From the NCBI GenBank assembly GCA_016840125.1, contig JAEOSY010000512.1, positions 1 through 5,185 of the forward strand: a DNA stretch of 5,185 nucleotides, read 5' to 3'. How positions within the stretch are numbered: position 1 is the stretch's first letter; every line of letters starts with the position of its first letter. Made by a program: the position numbers and the translations under genes. The notes under the pieces were generated by a model that saw only the letters and a list, made by a program, of their open reading frames with translations, made no database searches and had not been told where the DNA came from. Shown here piece by piece: positions 1 to 5,141 of the stretch. This DNA comes from Candidatus Helarchaeota archaeon. Its GTDB lineage: Archaea > Asgardarchaeota > Lokiarchaeia > Helarchaeales > HEL-GB-A.

Positions 1-560
1 CGGGGTACCTTAAACTGTTGGACACCGTTGCCTCCCGCCCCTGCTGGAACTGTCGTCAACGTATTAAGTATAACATAATCTCCGAACATATCAACTCACA
101 GCTTGTCATCATTACACTTTTTCAACGTGGGAAAGTCGTAGGTGAATCCATACGAACGCTGTGTGAAATCCAAGCGAATCCAAGATATTACTGCTCGCGC
201 TGCGCAATCTATCAAGCACCTTATTCAAATACTCATCGGAACTATTCAGAAACTCTTTTAAGGGGGCAGCTGACATTGGAATGCTTTATAAAGTGAGTAG
301 AAAAGCTCGAACCATCGAACTCCTTTGACTTACAGAAAAGATTTCGCGCTGAATTGTCATCTCTATCAATTTCCGATATACCCCATATCTTCATCAAATC
401 TAACCTTTAAAATCTCTTAAATTCTAGGTGAAGCGACCATTCCCAAAGCGAATATGCTTGTTGGACACCAGAAAAGTTTTGGTACTATCCGCGATTCAAG
501 CTTCACGTAACTTTTTTTACCATTCTCCAGAACCAAACGATCTCCGAAGCCAGAAATTAT
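1..560 (-). pseudogene. Decayed minus-strand coding remnant, family unknown
   Basis: No intact gene is visible in the first 594 bases, but the minus strand has coding-like patches. From about 560 down to 369 one frame reads GDRLVLENGKKSYVKLES, meets an in-frame TAA at 417-419, then continues EILKVRFDEDMGYIGN. The next frame (394 to 242) has MKIWGISEIDRDDNSARN. A third (276 down to about 165) begins MSAAPLKEFLNSSDEYLNK. A fourth ends at a TGA at 92-94, then restarts with ATG at 87-89 as MFGDYVILNTLTTVPAG and runs off the window edge. These patches favour purines, especially G, at first codon positions, as real genes do. Successive frames shift in the same direction, which fits one gene broken by indels and stops. 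The last patch could instead be the intact start of a separate leftward gene. No family is recognised. The overlapping plus-strand frame at 18-296 (TTG start, no ribosome site) is probably its shadow. Confidence 0.35.
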
Positions 561-568
561 TACCGTGC

Positions 569-576
569 TTATAAAC
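569..576 (+). promoter_or_regulatory. Candidate TATA box for the roadblock-GTPase operon
   Basis: The element cTTATAAAc lies upstream of the first gene of the operon and is the best archaeal TATA-like match in the 300 bases before it. With the usual archaeal spacing, transcription would start near 595-600. That gives a leader of about 25 bases to the ATG at 624, or a near-leaderless message starting at the ATG at 595. The purine-rich BRE normally found just upstream is weak. An alternative A/T-rich element at 555-561 would give a longer leader that includes the AGGT at 585-588. Confidence 0.4.
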
Positions 577-594
577 CTCCTGAAAGGTATTCTT

Positions 595-642
595 ATGAAT
601 CTTCGAAATTTATTGAAAAAAAAATGGATGAATATGAGGTAA
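595..642 (+). other. Possible true operon start or 15-codon leader, upstream of an A9 run
   Basis: ATG at 595 has AGGT at 585-588, six bases upstream, whereas the ATG at 624 has only A-rich sequence before it. As written, the 595 frame encodes a 15-residue peptide (MNLRNLLKKKWMNMR) ending at 640-642. It runs through nine consecutive A residues (616-624) that touch the ATG at 624. One missing A in that run would fuse the 595 frame to the roadblock frame and add about 10 basic, helix-prone residues to its N-terminus. Alternatively it is a short leader ORF, or chance. Confidence 0.3.
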
Positions 643-1112
643 GGAACTTGAGCAAGAATATTAATGAAAACAAACCACCAACAGCTGAGCGGGTTGAAAC
701 CGTTTCAAACGAGGAGATGACCGAATCGACTAAGATTGTTATAAAGAAGGTGGAACCACTTCTGAAAAAACTTAAAAAAGTTCCAGGAGTTGAGAACGCT
801 GTCCTATCCCAACGTGATGGAGGGCCAATTCAATGGGTGGGTGTATGGCTTAATAACCGTGAAGTTTTTGGTGTTTGTTCTTCCACTTCCGCAATTTTCA
901 GCGTTGCTGAAGAACTGCATAACGGATCGTTGGAAAACATCCTCATTGACGGGGAACGTGCAAAAATCTTAGTGGCCCCCTTTCATAATTCACGCCAAAC
1001 CTTCGAGAAGTTTGATGTGATAGTCAACCCCCCTTCATTCCCAAGGTTGATTTTTTTGTCTCGATTACCACCCGCCCTAAAACGCTCCTTGGCAGCATTT
1101 ACAATGTCATGA
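624..1112 (+). CDS. Roadblock/LC7 domain protein, N-terminal part (frame-interrupted)
   Basis: Roadblock/LC7 domains bind and regulate small GTPases; MglB is the GAP-like partner of MglA, and Asgard archaea have many copies. Residues 1-35 are a charged, probably disordered tail. The domain starts near residue 38: helix 1 (KKVEPLLKKLKKVPGV), strands 1-2 (ENAVLSQRDGGPIQWVGVWL), helix 2 (SAIFSVAEELHNG) and strands 3-4 (LENILIDGERAKILVAPF). The expected fifth strand and final helix are absent. After about residue 138 the frame becomes a non-domain tail ending at a TGA that overlaps the next ATG. The missing piece, DFFVSITTRPKTLLG followed by SIYNVMRAIIPPIKNLIG, is encoded in the -1 frame from about 1049 and runs into the next ORF. 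The intact product was therefore probably a fusion with that ORF, about 371 residues. The start is uncertain: 624 lacks a Shine-Dalgarno site and 595 is an alternative. The roadblock call is strong; the biological ORF end is doubtful. Confidence 0.85.
   Translation: MDEYEVRNLSKNINENKPPTAERVETVSNEEMTESTKIVIKKVEPLLKKLKKVPGVENAVLSQRDGGPIQWVGVWLNNREVFGVCSSTSAIFSVAEELHNGSLENILIDGERAKILVAPFHNSRQTFEKFDVIVNPPSFPRLIFLSRLPPALKRSLAAFTMS
1028..1057 (+). other. Frame switch point between the two roadblock frames (C6 and T7 runs)
   Basis: Roadblock similarity leaves frame 3 near residue 138 of the first ORF and resumes in frame 2, a -1 change. Two homopolymers lie in the interval: six C at 1028-1033 and seven T at 1051-1057. 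One more C would give NPPFIPKVDFFVSITTRP. Slipping back one base on the T run would give a similar protein without IPKVD. In the zero frame the T run reads T TTT TTG (1052-1058), a canonical X XXY YYZ -1 slippery heptamer. I see no convincing stimulatory hairpin just after it. Missing base, real mutation and programmed frameshifting all remain possible, with a base error the simplest. Confidence 0.65.
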
Positions 1113-1738
1113 GGGCGATTATACCCCCGATTAAAAATTTGATCGGGGCGCACATAGACGAATTTAGACCCCCTCTGAGAGATTATACTCAGGAAGAAGT
1201 GCTCGATATTTTTAACCGATCCCAAAGAAAGGAGGAGGAGGGTCGGCAACAGACGATTCGGACAGGCGACCTGCTGATTACGCGCGAATTAAAAGCGGAA
1301 ATTGCGAAGGAGGTTTCTAATTTTGCAAATAGGGTGCCGGGGGTGGATCGGGCAAGTGTCACACTAGATGGGGGTTACGAAATCTTCACTTACTCGTTGA
1401 CAGAGAAGTTCAAAAGCGCGGGGACTATAAGTAGCACTCTTTTCGATGCATCTAAGGCACAGGCTTACATGCTAAAGAAGACCTCGATAAATAACGTAAC
1501 TTGCCAATGCCAGGATCATTCCCATTTCATCTACTATCTAAATGGGGGAGTTTTTAGTGTTATCATCTCAAAAGAATCGGTACGCTTTGGCCTAATGAGA
1601 ATCCTAATTCCTATAATTATTAAGAAATTAAATGCGATTTTAGCGAAGTTTGAGAGTCCTCCAGAAAAGAAGTTGGACTTGCGAGGATTCGATTGGCAAG
1701 AAGCTCTGAGGGATTTCAATACAAAATATAAAATTTAG
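1109..1738 (+). CDS. Roadblock/LC7 domain protein, second domain of a probable tandem pair
   Basis: Residues 1-15 (MRAIIPPIKNLIGAH) look like the final helix of the preceding roadblock domain rather than a true N-terminus, because the upstream -1 frame supplies the preceding strand (DFFVSITTRP). Residues 16-56 are a charged linker. Residues 58-180 form a second, divergent roadblock fold: helix 1 (LKAEIAKEVSNFANRVPGV), strand 1-2 region 79-98, helix 2 around 110-125, strands near 128-143, a fifth strand (GGVFSVIISKE) and a last helix (GLMRILIPIIIKKLNAILAK). A C-terminal extension of about 28 residues (DLRGFDWQEALRDF) follows. Residues 132-134 are Cys-Gln-Cys. The ATG overlaps the upstream TGA by ATGA and has no Shine-Dalgarno site, so separate translation would need coupling. 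It ends 3 bases before the GTPase start, matching an MglB-type regulator beside its MglA-type GTPase. Confidence 0.82.
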   Translation: MRAIIPPIKNLIGAHIDEFRPPLRDYTQEEVLDIFNRSQRKEEEGRQQTIRTGDLLITRELKAEIAKEVSNFANRVPGVDRASVTLDGGYEIFTYSLTEKFKSAGTISSTLFDASKAQAYMLKKTSINNVTCQCQDHSHFIYYLNGGVFSVIISKESVRFGLMRILIPIIIKKLNAILAKFESPPEKKLDLRGFDWQEALRDFNTKYKI

Positions 1739-1741
1739 GTA

Positions 1742-2314
1742 ATGAAAATGATATACGATGCAGCTTCCCGAACTATTCAATGCAAAATCGTGTATTTCGG
1801 TTGTGCTATGTCTGGTAAGACCACTTCCTTGCGTTACATTTTTGAAAAAATGGGTATGGAATTAAAATCGCTAGAGACCGAAGAAGGTCGAACGCTATTT
1901 TATGATTGCGGCAAAATTATCATTCCTTTCAAAGACTATAAAATAAGTGTGGATTTATGGAGTGCCACAGGGCAAGATTTCTACGCCTCAACCCGCCCGA
2001 TCGTCCTCACAGGTGCAGATGGGGTCGTTTTTGTGGCAGATAGCTTGCCTGAACTAAGTAAGTACAATCAAGAAAGTTGGAGGGAATTACGATTTTTAAT
2101 CGGTAACAACTGCAAAAAAATTCCCATTATAATCACACTTAATAAACGAGATATTGAGGGGGCGATTTCCCTTCAAACCTTTATCAATTCATTACACCTC
2201 ACCAAAGAGGACCTCCGAATCATTGAAATTTATGAGACGACCGCCCTGAAGGGGACGAACATCGTTGAGTCCCTGGGGCACTTGATTAAGAAAGTTCTTG
2301 GTGTAAATACCTGA
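1742..2314 (+). CDS. MglA-like small Ras-superfamily GTPase
   Basis: A cytosolic nucleotide switch that should bind and hydrolyse GTP. G1/P-loop is GCAMSGKT (residues 20-27, Lys26 and Thr27 for phosphate and Mg2+). The switch I threonine is probably Thr51. The G3 region is WSATGQDFYASTRP (73-86), with Ser74 where Ras has the Asp of DxxG; MglA proteins likewise lack this Asp (TVPGQ). GADGVVFVADS (91-101) is typical of the MglA/Arf-like group. G4 is NKRD (134-137) and G5 is TTALKG (166-171). The length of 190 residues is normal, with no lipidation cysteine at the end and no membrane segment. ATG at 1748 is a good alternative start because AGGT at 1737-1740 is 7 bases before it and only 1 base before 1742. 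Immediate linkage to roadblock domains suggests an MglA/MglB-type GTPase and regulator pair. Family call is strong; process is unknown. Confidence 0.93.
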   Translation: MKMIYDAASRTIQCKIVYFGCAMSGKTTSLRYIFEKMGMELKSLETEEGRTLFYDCGKIIIPFKDYKISVDLWSATGQDFYASTRPIVLTGADGVVFVADSLPELSKYNQESWRELRFLIGNNCKKIPIIITLNKRDIEGAISLQTFINSLHLTKEDLRIIEIYETTALKGTNIVESLGHLIKKVLGVNT

Positions 2315-2321
2315 ACTGAGT

Positions 2322-3122
2322 ATGAGTCACAAACTGGGAGTATTTCATTTGAGCAGCCATGAATTTCTTCAAACCTGTCCGAAGTGTCAGGGAACACCGG
2401 ATGAAGACAGTTGGAAGTACCACAACCCTAAAAGTCCGGAACCCCTGGATAACTATCGCATCTGTGATATCTGTGGATGTGCTTGGAAATTCCAAATCAA
2501 AGAGATACTCTCCAAATCCGGATTACTAAAGATTTTTCGGGGTTACTCGCTAATTTCAATTGAATTTTTCCATAAACTTTTTTTCCTGCATCCTGATTTA
2601 TATCCACTCATTTTCACGGGAGACGGGCGGTTGTCAACGGGACAGACCATTAAGATTGAGGATTATTTGGGGCACACTATCAACTCCTATTCGCTTGTAC
2701 GCGAGGGGGGCGCCTTTATCACAAACCTACTCGGAAAATCGCGTTTTTTGCGGTTACACGCAAATACTTCGGAACTCTGCTCAAAAAAAAGTTTACGAGA
2801 TGTTGTAAAAGAAATAAAGGATAACAATAACAAGGGAAAGTATGTTTCCGGAATTGATCCACTATTCCTTCAGGTAATCGACCTAGTGGCGGAGCTACAG
2901 AAACGGGGCACAGATACCATTAAAGTGAGAACCATTAGAACCCTTCTTAAATTCACCACTGAAGTGAACGATATCGCACAACGCATTTCAGGGGTATTAC
3001 AGCGCTTAGAAAAAGCTAAGCATCTCACAATTATTGACAGGAATCCGAATAGGTATCAAATTAAACCTGAGTTTTCTCAAAAAGTGAAAAACATCAAGGG
3101 AATGTATATACGAAGAAGTTAA
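2322..3122 (+). CDS. Zinc-ribbon protein with probable C-terminal winged helix, unknown function
   Basis: I do not recognise a named family. Residues 19-22 (CPKC) and 48-51 (CDIC), with an extra Cys53, form a likely N-terminal zinc ribbon with a 25-residue insert. Residues 55-150 are a mixed, aromatic-rich domain (GYSLISIEFFHKLFFLHPDLYPLIF) of unknown fold. It looks amphipathic rather than transmembrane. Residues 182-250 fit a winged helix: helices LQVIDLVAELQKRG, VRTIRTLLKFT and EVNDIAQRISGVLQRLEKAK, then a wing LTIIDRNPNRYQIKPE. The extreme C-terminus is basic (MYIRRS). This architecture suits a DNA-binding regulator or a protein-protein adaptor. It starts 7 bases after the GTPase stop and lies between the GTPase module and the radical SAM module. 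Its operon position suggests it acts with the GTPase, which is inference. Confidence 0.85.
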   Translation: MSHKLGVFHLSSHEFLQTCPKCQGTPDEDSWKYHNPKSPEPLDNYRICDICGCAWKFQIKEILSKSGLLKIFRGYSLISIEFFHKLFFLHPDLYPLIFTGDGRLSTGQTIKIEDYLGHTINSYSLVREGGAFITNLLGKSRFLRLHANTSELCSKKSLRDVVKEIKDNNNKGKYVSGIDPLFLQVIDLVAELQKRGTDTIKVRTIRTLLKFTTEVNDIAQRISGVLQRLEKAKHLTIIDRNPNRYQIKPEFSQKVKNIKGMYIRRS

Positions 3123-3126
3123 TACA

Positions 3127-3134
3127 GGGGTGAT
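3127..3134 (+). promoter_or_regulatory. Strong Shine-Dalgarno site for the 58-residue ORF
   Basis: GGGGTGAT matches the archaeal anti-Shine-Dalgarno complement (GGAGGTGAT) at all but one position. It lies 3 bases before ATG 3138 measured from its end, or 5 bases measured from the GGTG core. It is the main reason to believe the short ORF is translated. Confidence 0.6.
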
Positions 3135-3137
3135 GTA

Positions 3138-3314
3138 ATGACCGCATATACGAACTATGACCATTTTCGGTTGTTGAATGGTAATTGCAAATGTTTTGAT
3201 ACGGAGTTAGTTACCGAAAATCAAGGAGTATATATAAGCTTTAATCAATTCATATACAACCTCCCATTACTGGAGACTCTTACCCTCTCACTGAAGGTGA
3301 TGACTTATGCCTGA
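3138..3314 (+). CDS. Small 58-residue protein upstream of the radical SAM enzyme; possible substrate peptide
   Basis: A short gene not similar to anything I recognise. It begins MTAYTNYDHFRLLNGNCKCF, has a middle part DTELVTENQGVYISFNQF, and ends with a leucine-rich stretch (YNLPLLETLTLSLKVMTYA). There is no signal peptide, and the only cysteines are Cys17 and Cys19 in a CKC motif. It starts 15 bases after the zinc-ribbon gene stop behind a strong Shine-Dalgarno site, and its end overlaps the radical SAM start by 8 bases, which suggests translational coupling. A small ORF immediately before a radical SAM enzyme is typical of RiPP precursors, and the SFNQFIYNL segment faintly recalls PqqD-like peptide chaperones. 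Neither idea is supported by a clear motif. Codon first-position bias is intermediate, so a non-functional spacer remains possible. Confidence 0.6.
   Translation: MTAYTNYDHFRLLNGNCKCFDTELVTENQGVYISFNQFIYNLPLLETLTLSLKVMTYA
3296..3301 (+). promoter_or_regulatory. Shine-Dalgarno site of the radical SAM gene, inside the 58-residue ORF
   Basis: GGTGAT, preceded by GAA, sits 5 bases before ATG 3307 and fixes that start. It lies within the last codons of the short upstream ORF, so ribosomes finishing the small protein would uncover or reload on this site. Confidence 0.65.
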
Positions 3315-4875
3315 GCACCTAGATGTTTTGTTTTTAGCCCCCCCAATGAAGCCTGTACTCCGACCAATCGATATCATTTACCCGTTCTTTAGACATTCTC
3401 TCAACACGAGTAATGTGATTTCCATCCAGTTAGGGCTCTTGTCCATGGCGAGCTACCTACGAATGGAAGGCTTCTCATGCGGGTATCATGATTTGGCGCA
3501 TTTTAAGGGGAAACCCACCCTTGAGGACACAGTCTCAAATCTAATCAAGAAATACACCCCTAAAATTGTGGCCTTCACCTCTTATACAAGCAACTTCAAT
3601 GCCGCATTGAGGACAATTCAATTTGTGAAAGCGATTAATCCGAATATTCTCGTCTGCGTTGGAGGACCCCATGTAACCTTTTTAGATACTTACAGCATAG
3701 ACGAATCCGAGGACCGAATTGATGTTGTAGTCCGAGGGGAGGGGGAACGCACTATGCGGGATATTGCCTACTACTACACAAAAGCAGGTTCGTTGCAAAC
3801 CTTGGAGGAGAAGGTGAGGGGGATTACTACAAAGAATAAGCGTACTGAAGATCAACCCCTAATGAAGAAAGAAGAACTTGCGAAATTACCACCGATGGCG
3901 TTTGATATGATTCCGAAGCGGGAGCGCGAAAACACTATCTATATCCCTCTTACGGCGACCCGAGGATGTGCATACGATTGTACTTTTTGCACGAATCCCG
4001 TTTTTTGGGGTTGGAAGGTGCGATTCCGTCCCCTTGAAACGGTCATGGAAGAAGTTTCCATCGTCGAGGAGTTGTTTCCGAATAGGTTGCTCGAGTTCTC
4101 CGATACGATTCTACCAGTAAACATGGGTTATTTTGAGACGTTGGAAGATCAATACGTTAAATGTGCCAATACACCCGTCCAGATGGTTTTAACGCGGGCG
4201 AACCTCACTGATGCTAGGCGATTGGCACTCATCAAGAAGTTAATCACTACTGAGGGATACATCTCAATCGGTGTGGAAAACGGAACCCCCCATATATTAA
4301 AGAAAATGAGGAAGCCATCATGGGATACGCAGTTAGACGCATTAAAGAAGATTAAAAAGCACCAATTAATTTCGATTCCGACCTGGATGGTGGGATTTGG
4401 CGGGGAAACCCTCGCAACTCAAGATGAGAATTTGAATAAGCTCGCATATTTAAATAGGGAAGAGCTGATTCGCTCAATCATCCTCAACATTTGGATACCG
4501 AATCCCGGTTCGCAACCGTTTATCAATCCCAAGAAATTTGGAGTGAAAATTCTTACTCATAACTGGGATTTCTACGATCGGGCCATCTTCCCGCCACCAT
4601 ATTCACTATTTGATCCCAGTACTGGCAAGACCACTCTAACTAATCTCCAAATTTGGGCGTATTATCTCGGCATGGTAGGGCTTCAGAATAGTTGGACCAC
4701 CCAACGATTAAGGGGTTCCCGTAAAAAACCCACAATTGGTCTGCAATTGAAGACTATGTTTGAAAATCCTCATCTCCTCTTTTTCTCTCCTGCTGGCGAA
4801 TCTCATGTAACGCAATATACGGATTTATTTGCGGAGTATAAAACTTTATTTGATTTTTTAGAACGGTCGCAATAA
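3307..4875 (+). CDS. Cobalamin-binding-type radical SAM enzyme
   Basis: Residues 1-150 form a Rossmann-like B12-binding domain: LDVLFLAPP at the start, the IQLGLLSMASYLRMEGF helix (40-56), KIVAFTSYTSNFNAALRTI (86-104), VCVGGPHVTF (116-125) and RGEGE (143-147). The canonical DxHxxG histidine motif is not evident; the nearest is DLAHFKG at 62-68, and many members of this group lack the motif. The radical SAM barrel follows, with RGCAYDCTFCTNP holding the CxxxCxxC cluster ligands Cys221, Cys225 and Cys228. GVENGTPHILKKMRK (322-336) resembles the SAM-binding region typical of this class. Residues 410-522 are a C-terminal domain including NWDFYDRAIFPPPYSLF. Family members catalyse methylations, ring formation and other difficult C-C or C-S chemistry on lipids, peptides, tetrapyrroles or antibiotics. 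The substrate cannot be read from sequence. Length of 522 residues is typical. It is cytosolic and the last gene of the operon. Confidence 0.94.
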   Translation: MPEHLDVLFLAPPMKPVLRPIDIIYPFFRHSLNTSNVISIQLGLLSMASYLRMEGFSCGYHDLAHFKGKPTLEDTVSNLIKKYTPKIVAFTSYTSNFNAALRTIQFVKAINPNILVCVGGPHVTFLDTYSIDESEDRIDVVVRGEGERTMRDIAYYYTKAGSLQTLEEKVRGITTKNKRTEDQPLMKKEELAKLPPMAFDMIPKRERENTIYIPLTATRGCAYDCTFCTNPVFWGWKVRFRPLETVMEEVSIVEELFPNRLLEFSDTILPVNMGYFETLEDQYVKCANTPVQMVLTRANLTDARRLALIKKLITTEGYISIGVENGTPHILKKMRKPSWDTQLDALKKIKKHQLISIPTWMVGFGGETLATQDENLNKLAYLNREELIRSIILNIWIPNPGSQPFINPKKFGVKILTHNWDFYDRAIFPPPYSLFDPSTGKTTLTNLQIWAYYLGMVGLQNSWTTQRLRGSRKKPTIGLQLKTMFENPHLLFFSPAGESHVTQYTDLFAEYKTLFDFLERSQ

Positions 4876-4879
4876 TTTC

Positions 4880-5127
4880 TCAAAATGATTCCATTTCCAA
4901 CCAACGCGATTCCATCCCCACCCAATCAAACCCCGAAACGCCGTCCTCATTGATAATATTGCCTGTCACTGTATTATTTATGCAAGACCTCCTTAACATT
5001 ATACCCATTCCTGAAAATTCTTCATAACCCCTTCTAGAATGAAGCACCTAATTTGCGAAAAACTCTGAGGTCAAAAATGGGAAATTGTAATGTTCAATGA
5101 AGAATTGAATGATAGGTTATCTTTTTT
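4880..5127 (-). pseudogene. Interrupted fragment of a parallel beta-helix (NosD/PbH1-like) protein
   Basis: The 310 bases after the radical SAM gene hold no intact gene. On the minus strand a frame open from GTG 5045-5047 to TGA 4880-4882 (55 residues) contains FSGMGIMLRRSCINNTVTGN followed by IINEDGVSGFDW. The NNTVTGNII core is characteristic of NosD/PbH1 right-handed beta-helix repeats, which occur in extracellular archaeal proteins. Its first codon positions are strongly purine-rich. Another minus frame at 5071-5127 reads NSSLNITISHF, also repeat-like, but stops and is out of frame with the first. No ribosome site or upstream domain is visible, and one or two repeats cannot fold alone. I read this as the C-terminal remnant of a decayed or frame-broken gene transcribed towards the operon. 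Chance similarity in a short stretch is possible. Confidence 0.4.
4887..4928 (+). repeat. Two imperfect 21-base tandem copies
   Basis: GATTCCATTTCCAACCAACG (copy starting at 4887) and GATTCCATCCCCACCCAATC (copy starting at 4908) agree at 15 of 21 positions. The length is a multiple of three and would duplicate seven residues (roughly DWVGMES/RWLEMES) in the minus-strand beta-helix fragment. Two diverged copies may be chance. Confidence 0.25.
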
Positions 5128-5141
5128 GCGTGTTCCTTTTT
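5122..5141 (+). terminator. Possible oligo-T termination region for the operon
   Basis: T6 at 5122-5127 and T5 at 5137-5141 lie close together on the plus strand. Archaeal RNA polymerase terminates at such T-rich stretches without a hairpin. It is about 250 bases beyond the last stop codon, with no better run before it, so assignment is weak. Confidence 0.2.

Noticed and set aside
285..292. TTTATAAA palindrome as a promoter
   Set aside because: It faces no intact gene at the right distance in either direction: the plus-strand operon is about 300 bases away, and the minus-strand ATG at 274-276 is too close.
18..296. Plus-strand 92-codon frame with CWNC and CSRC pairs resembling a zinc ribbon
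   Set aside because: TTG start, no ribosome site, irregular composition, and stronger coding bias on the opposite strand; open to the window edge only from position 3.
16..470. TGTTGGACACC present at 16-26 and again near 460-470
   Set aside because: An 11-base match is expected by chance in 5 kb and the flanks differ.
790..972. 60-codon plus-strand frame inside the first roadblock gene
   Set aside because: Out-of-frame shadow of a clear roadblock domain.
983..1249. 88-codon minus-strand frame
   Set aside because: Antisense shadow across the roadblock junction; no ribosome site or recognisable domain.
2560..2808. 82-codon plus-strand frame inside the zinc-ribbon gene
   Set aside because: Shadow frame with poor composition; the enclosing frame has a clear zinc ribbon and winged helix.
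3133..3138. ATGTAA start-stop unit just before the 58-residue ORF
   Set aside because: Most simply a by-product of the GGTGATG ribosome site; no evidence for a regulatory minimal ORF.
3939..4124. 61-codon minus-strand frame opposite the radical SAM motif
   Set aside because: Antisense of the CxxxCxxC region of a confident gene.
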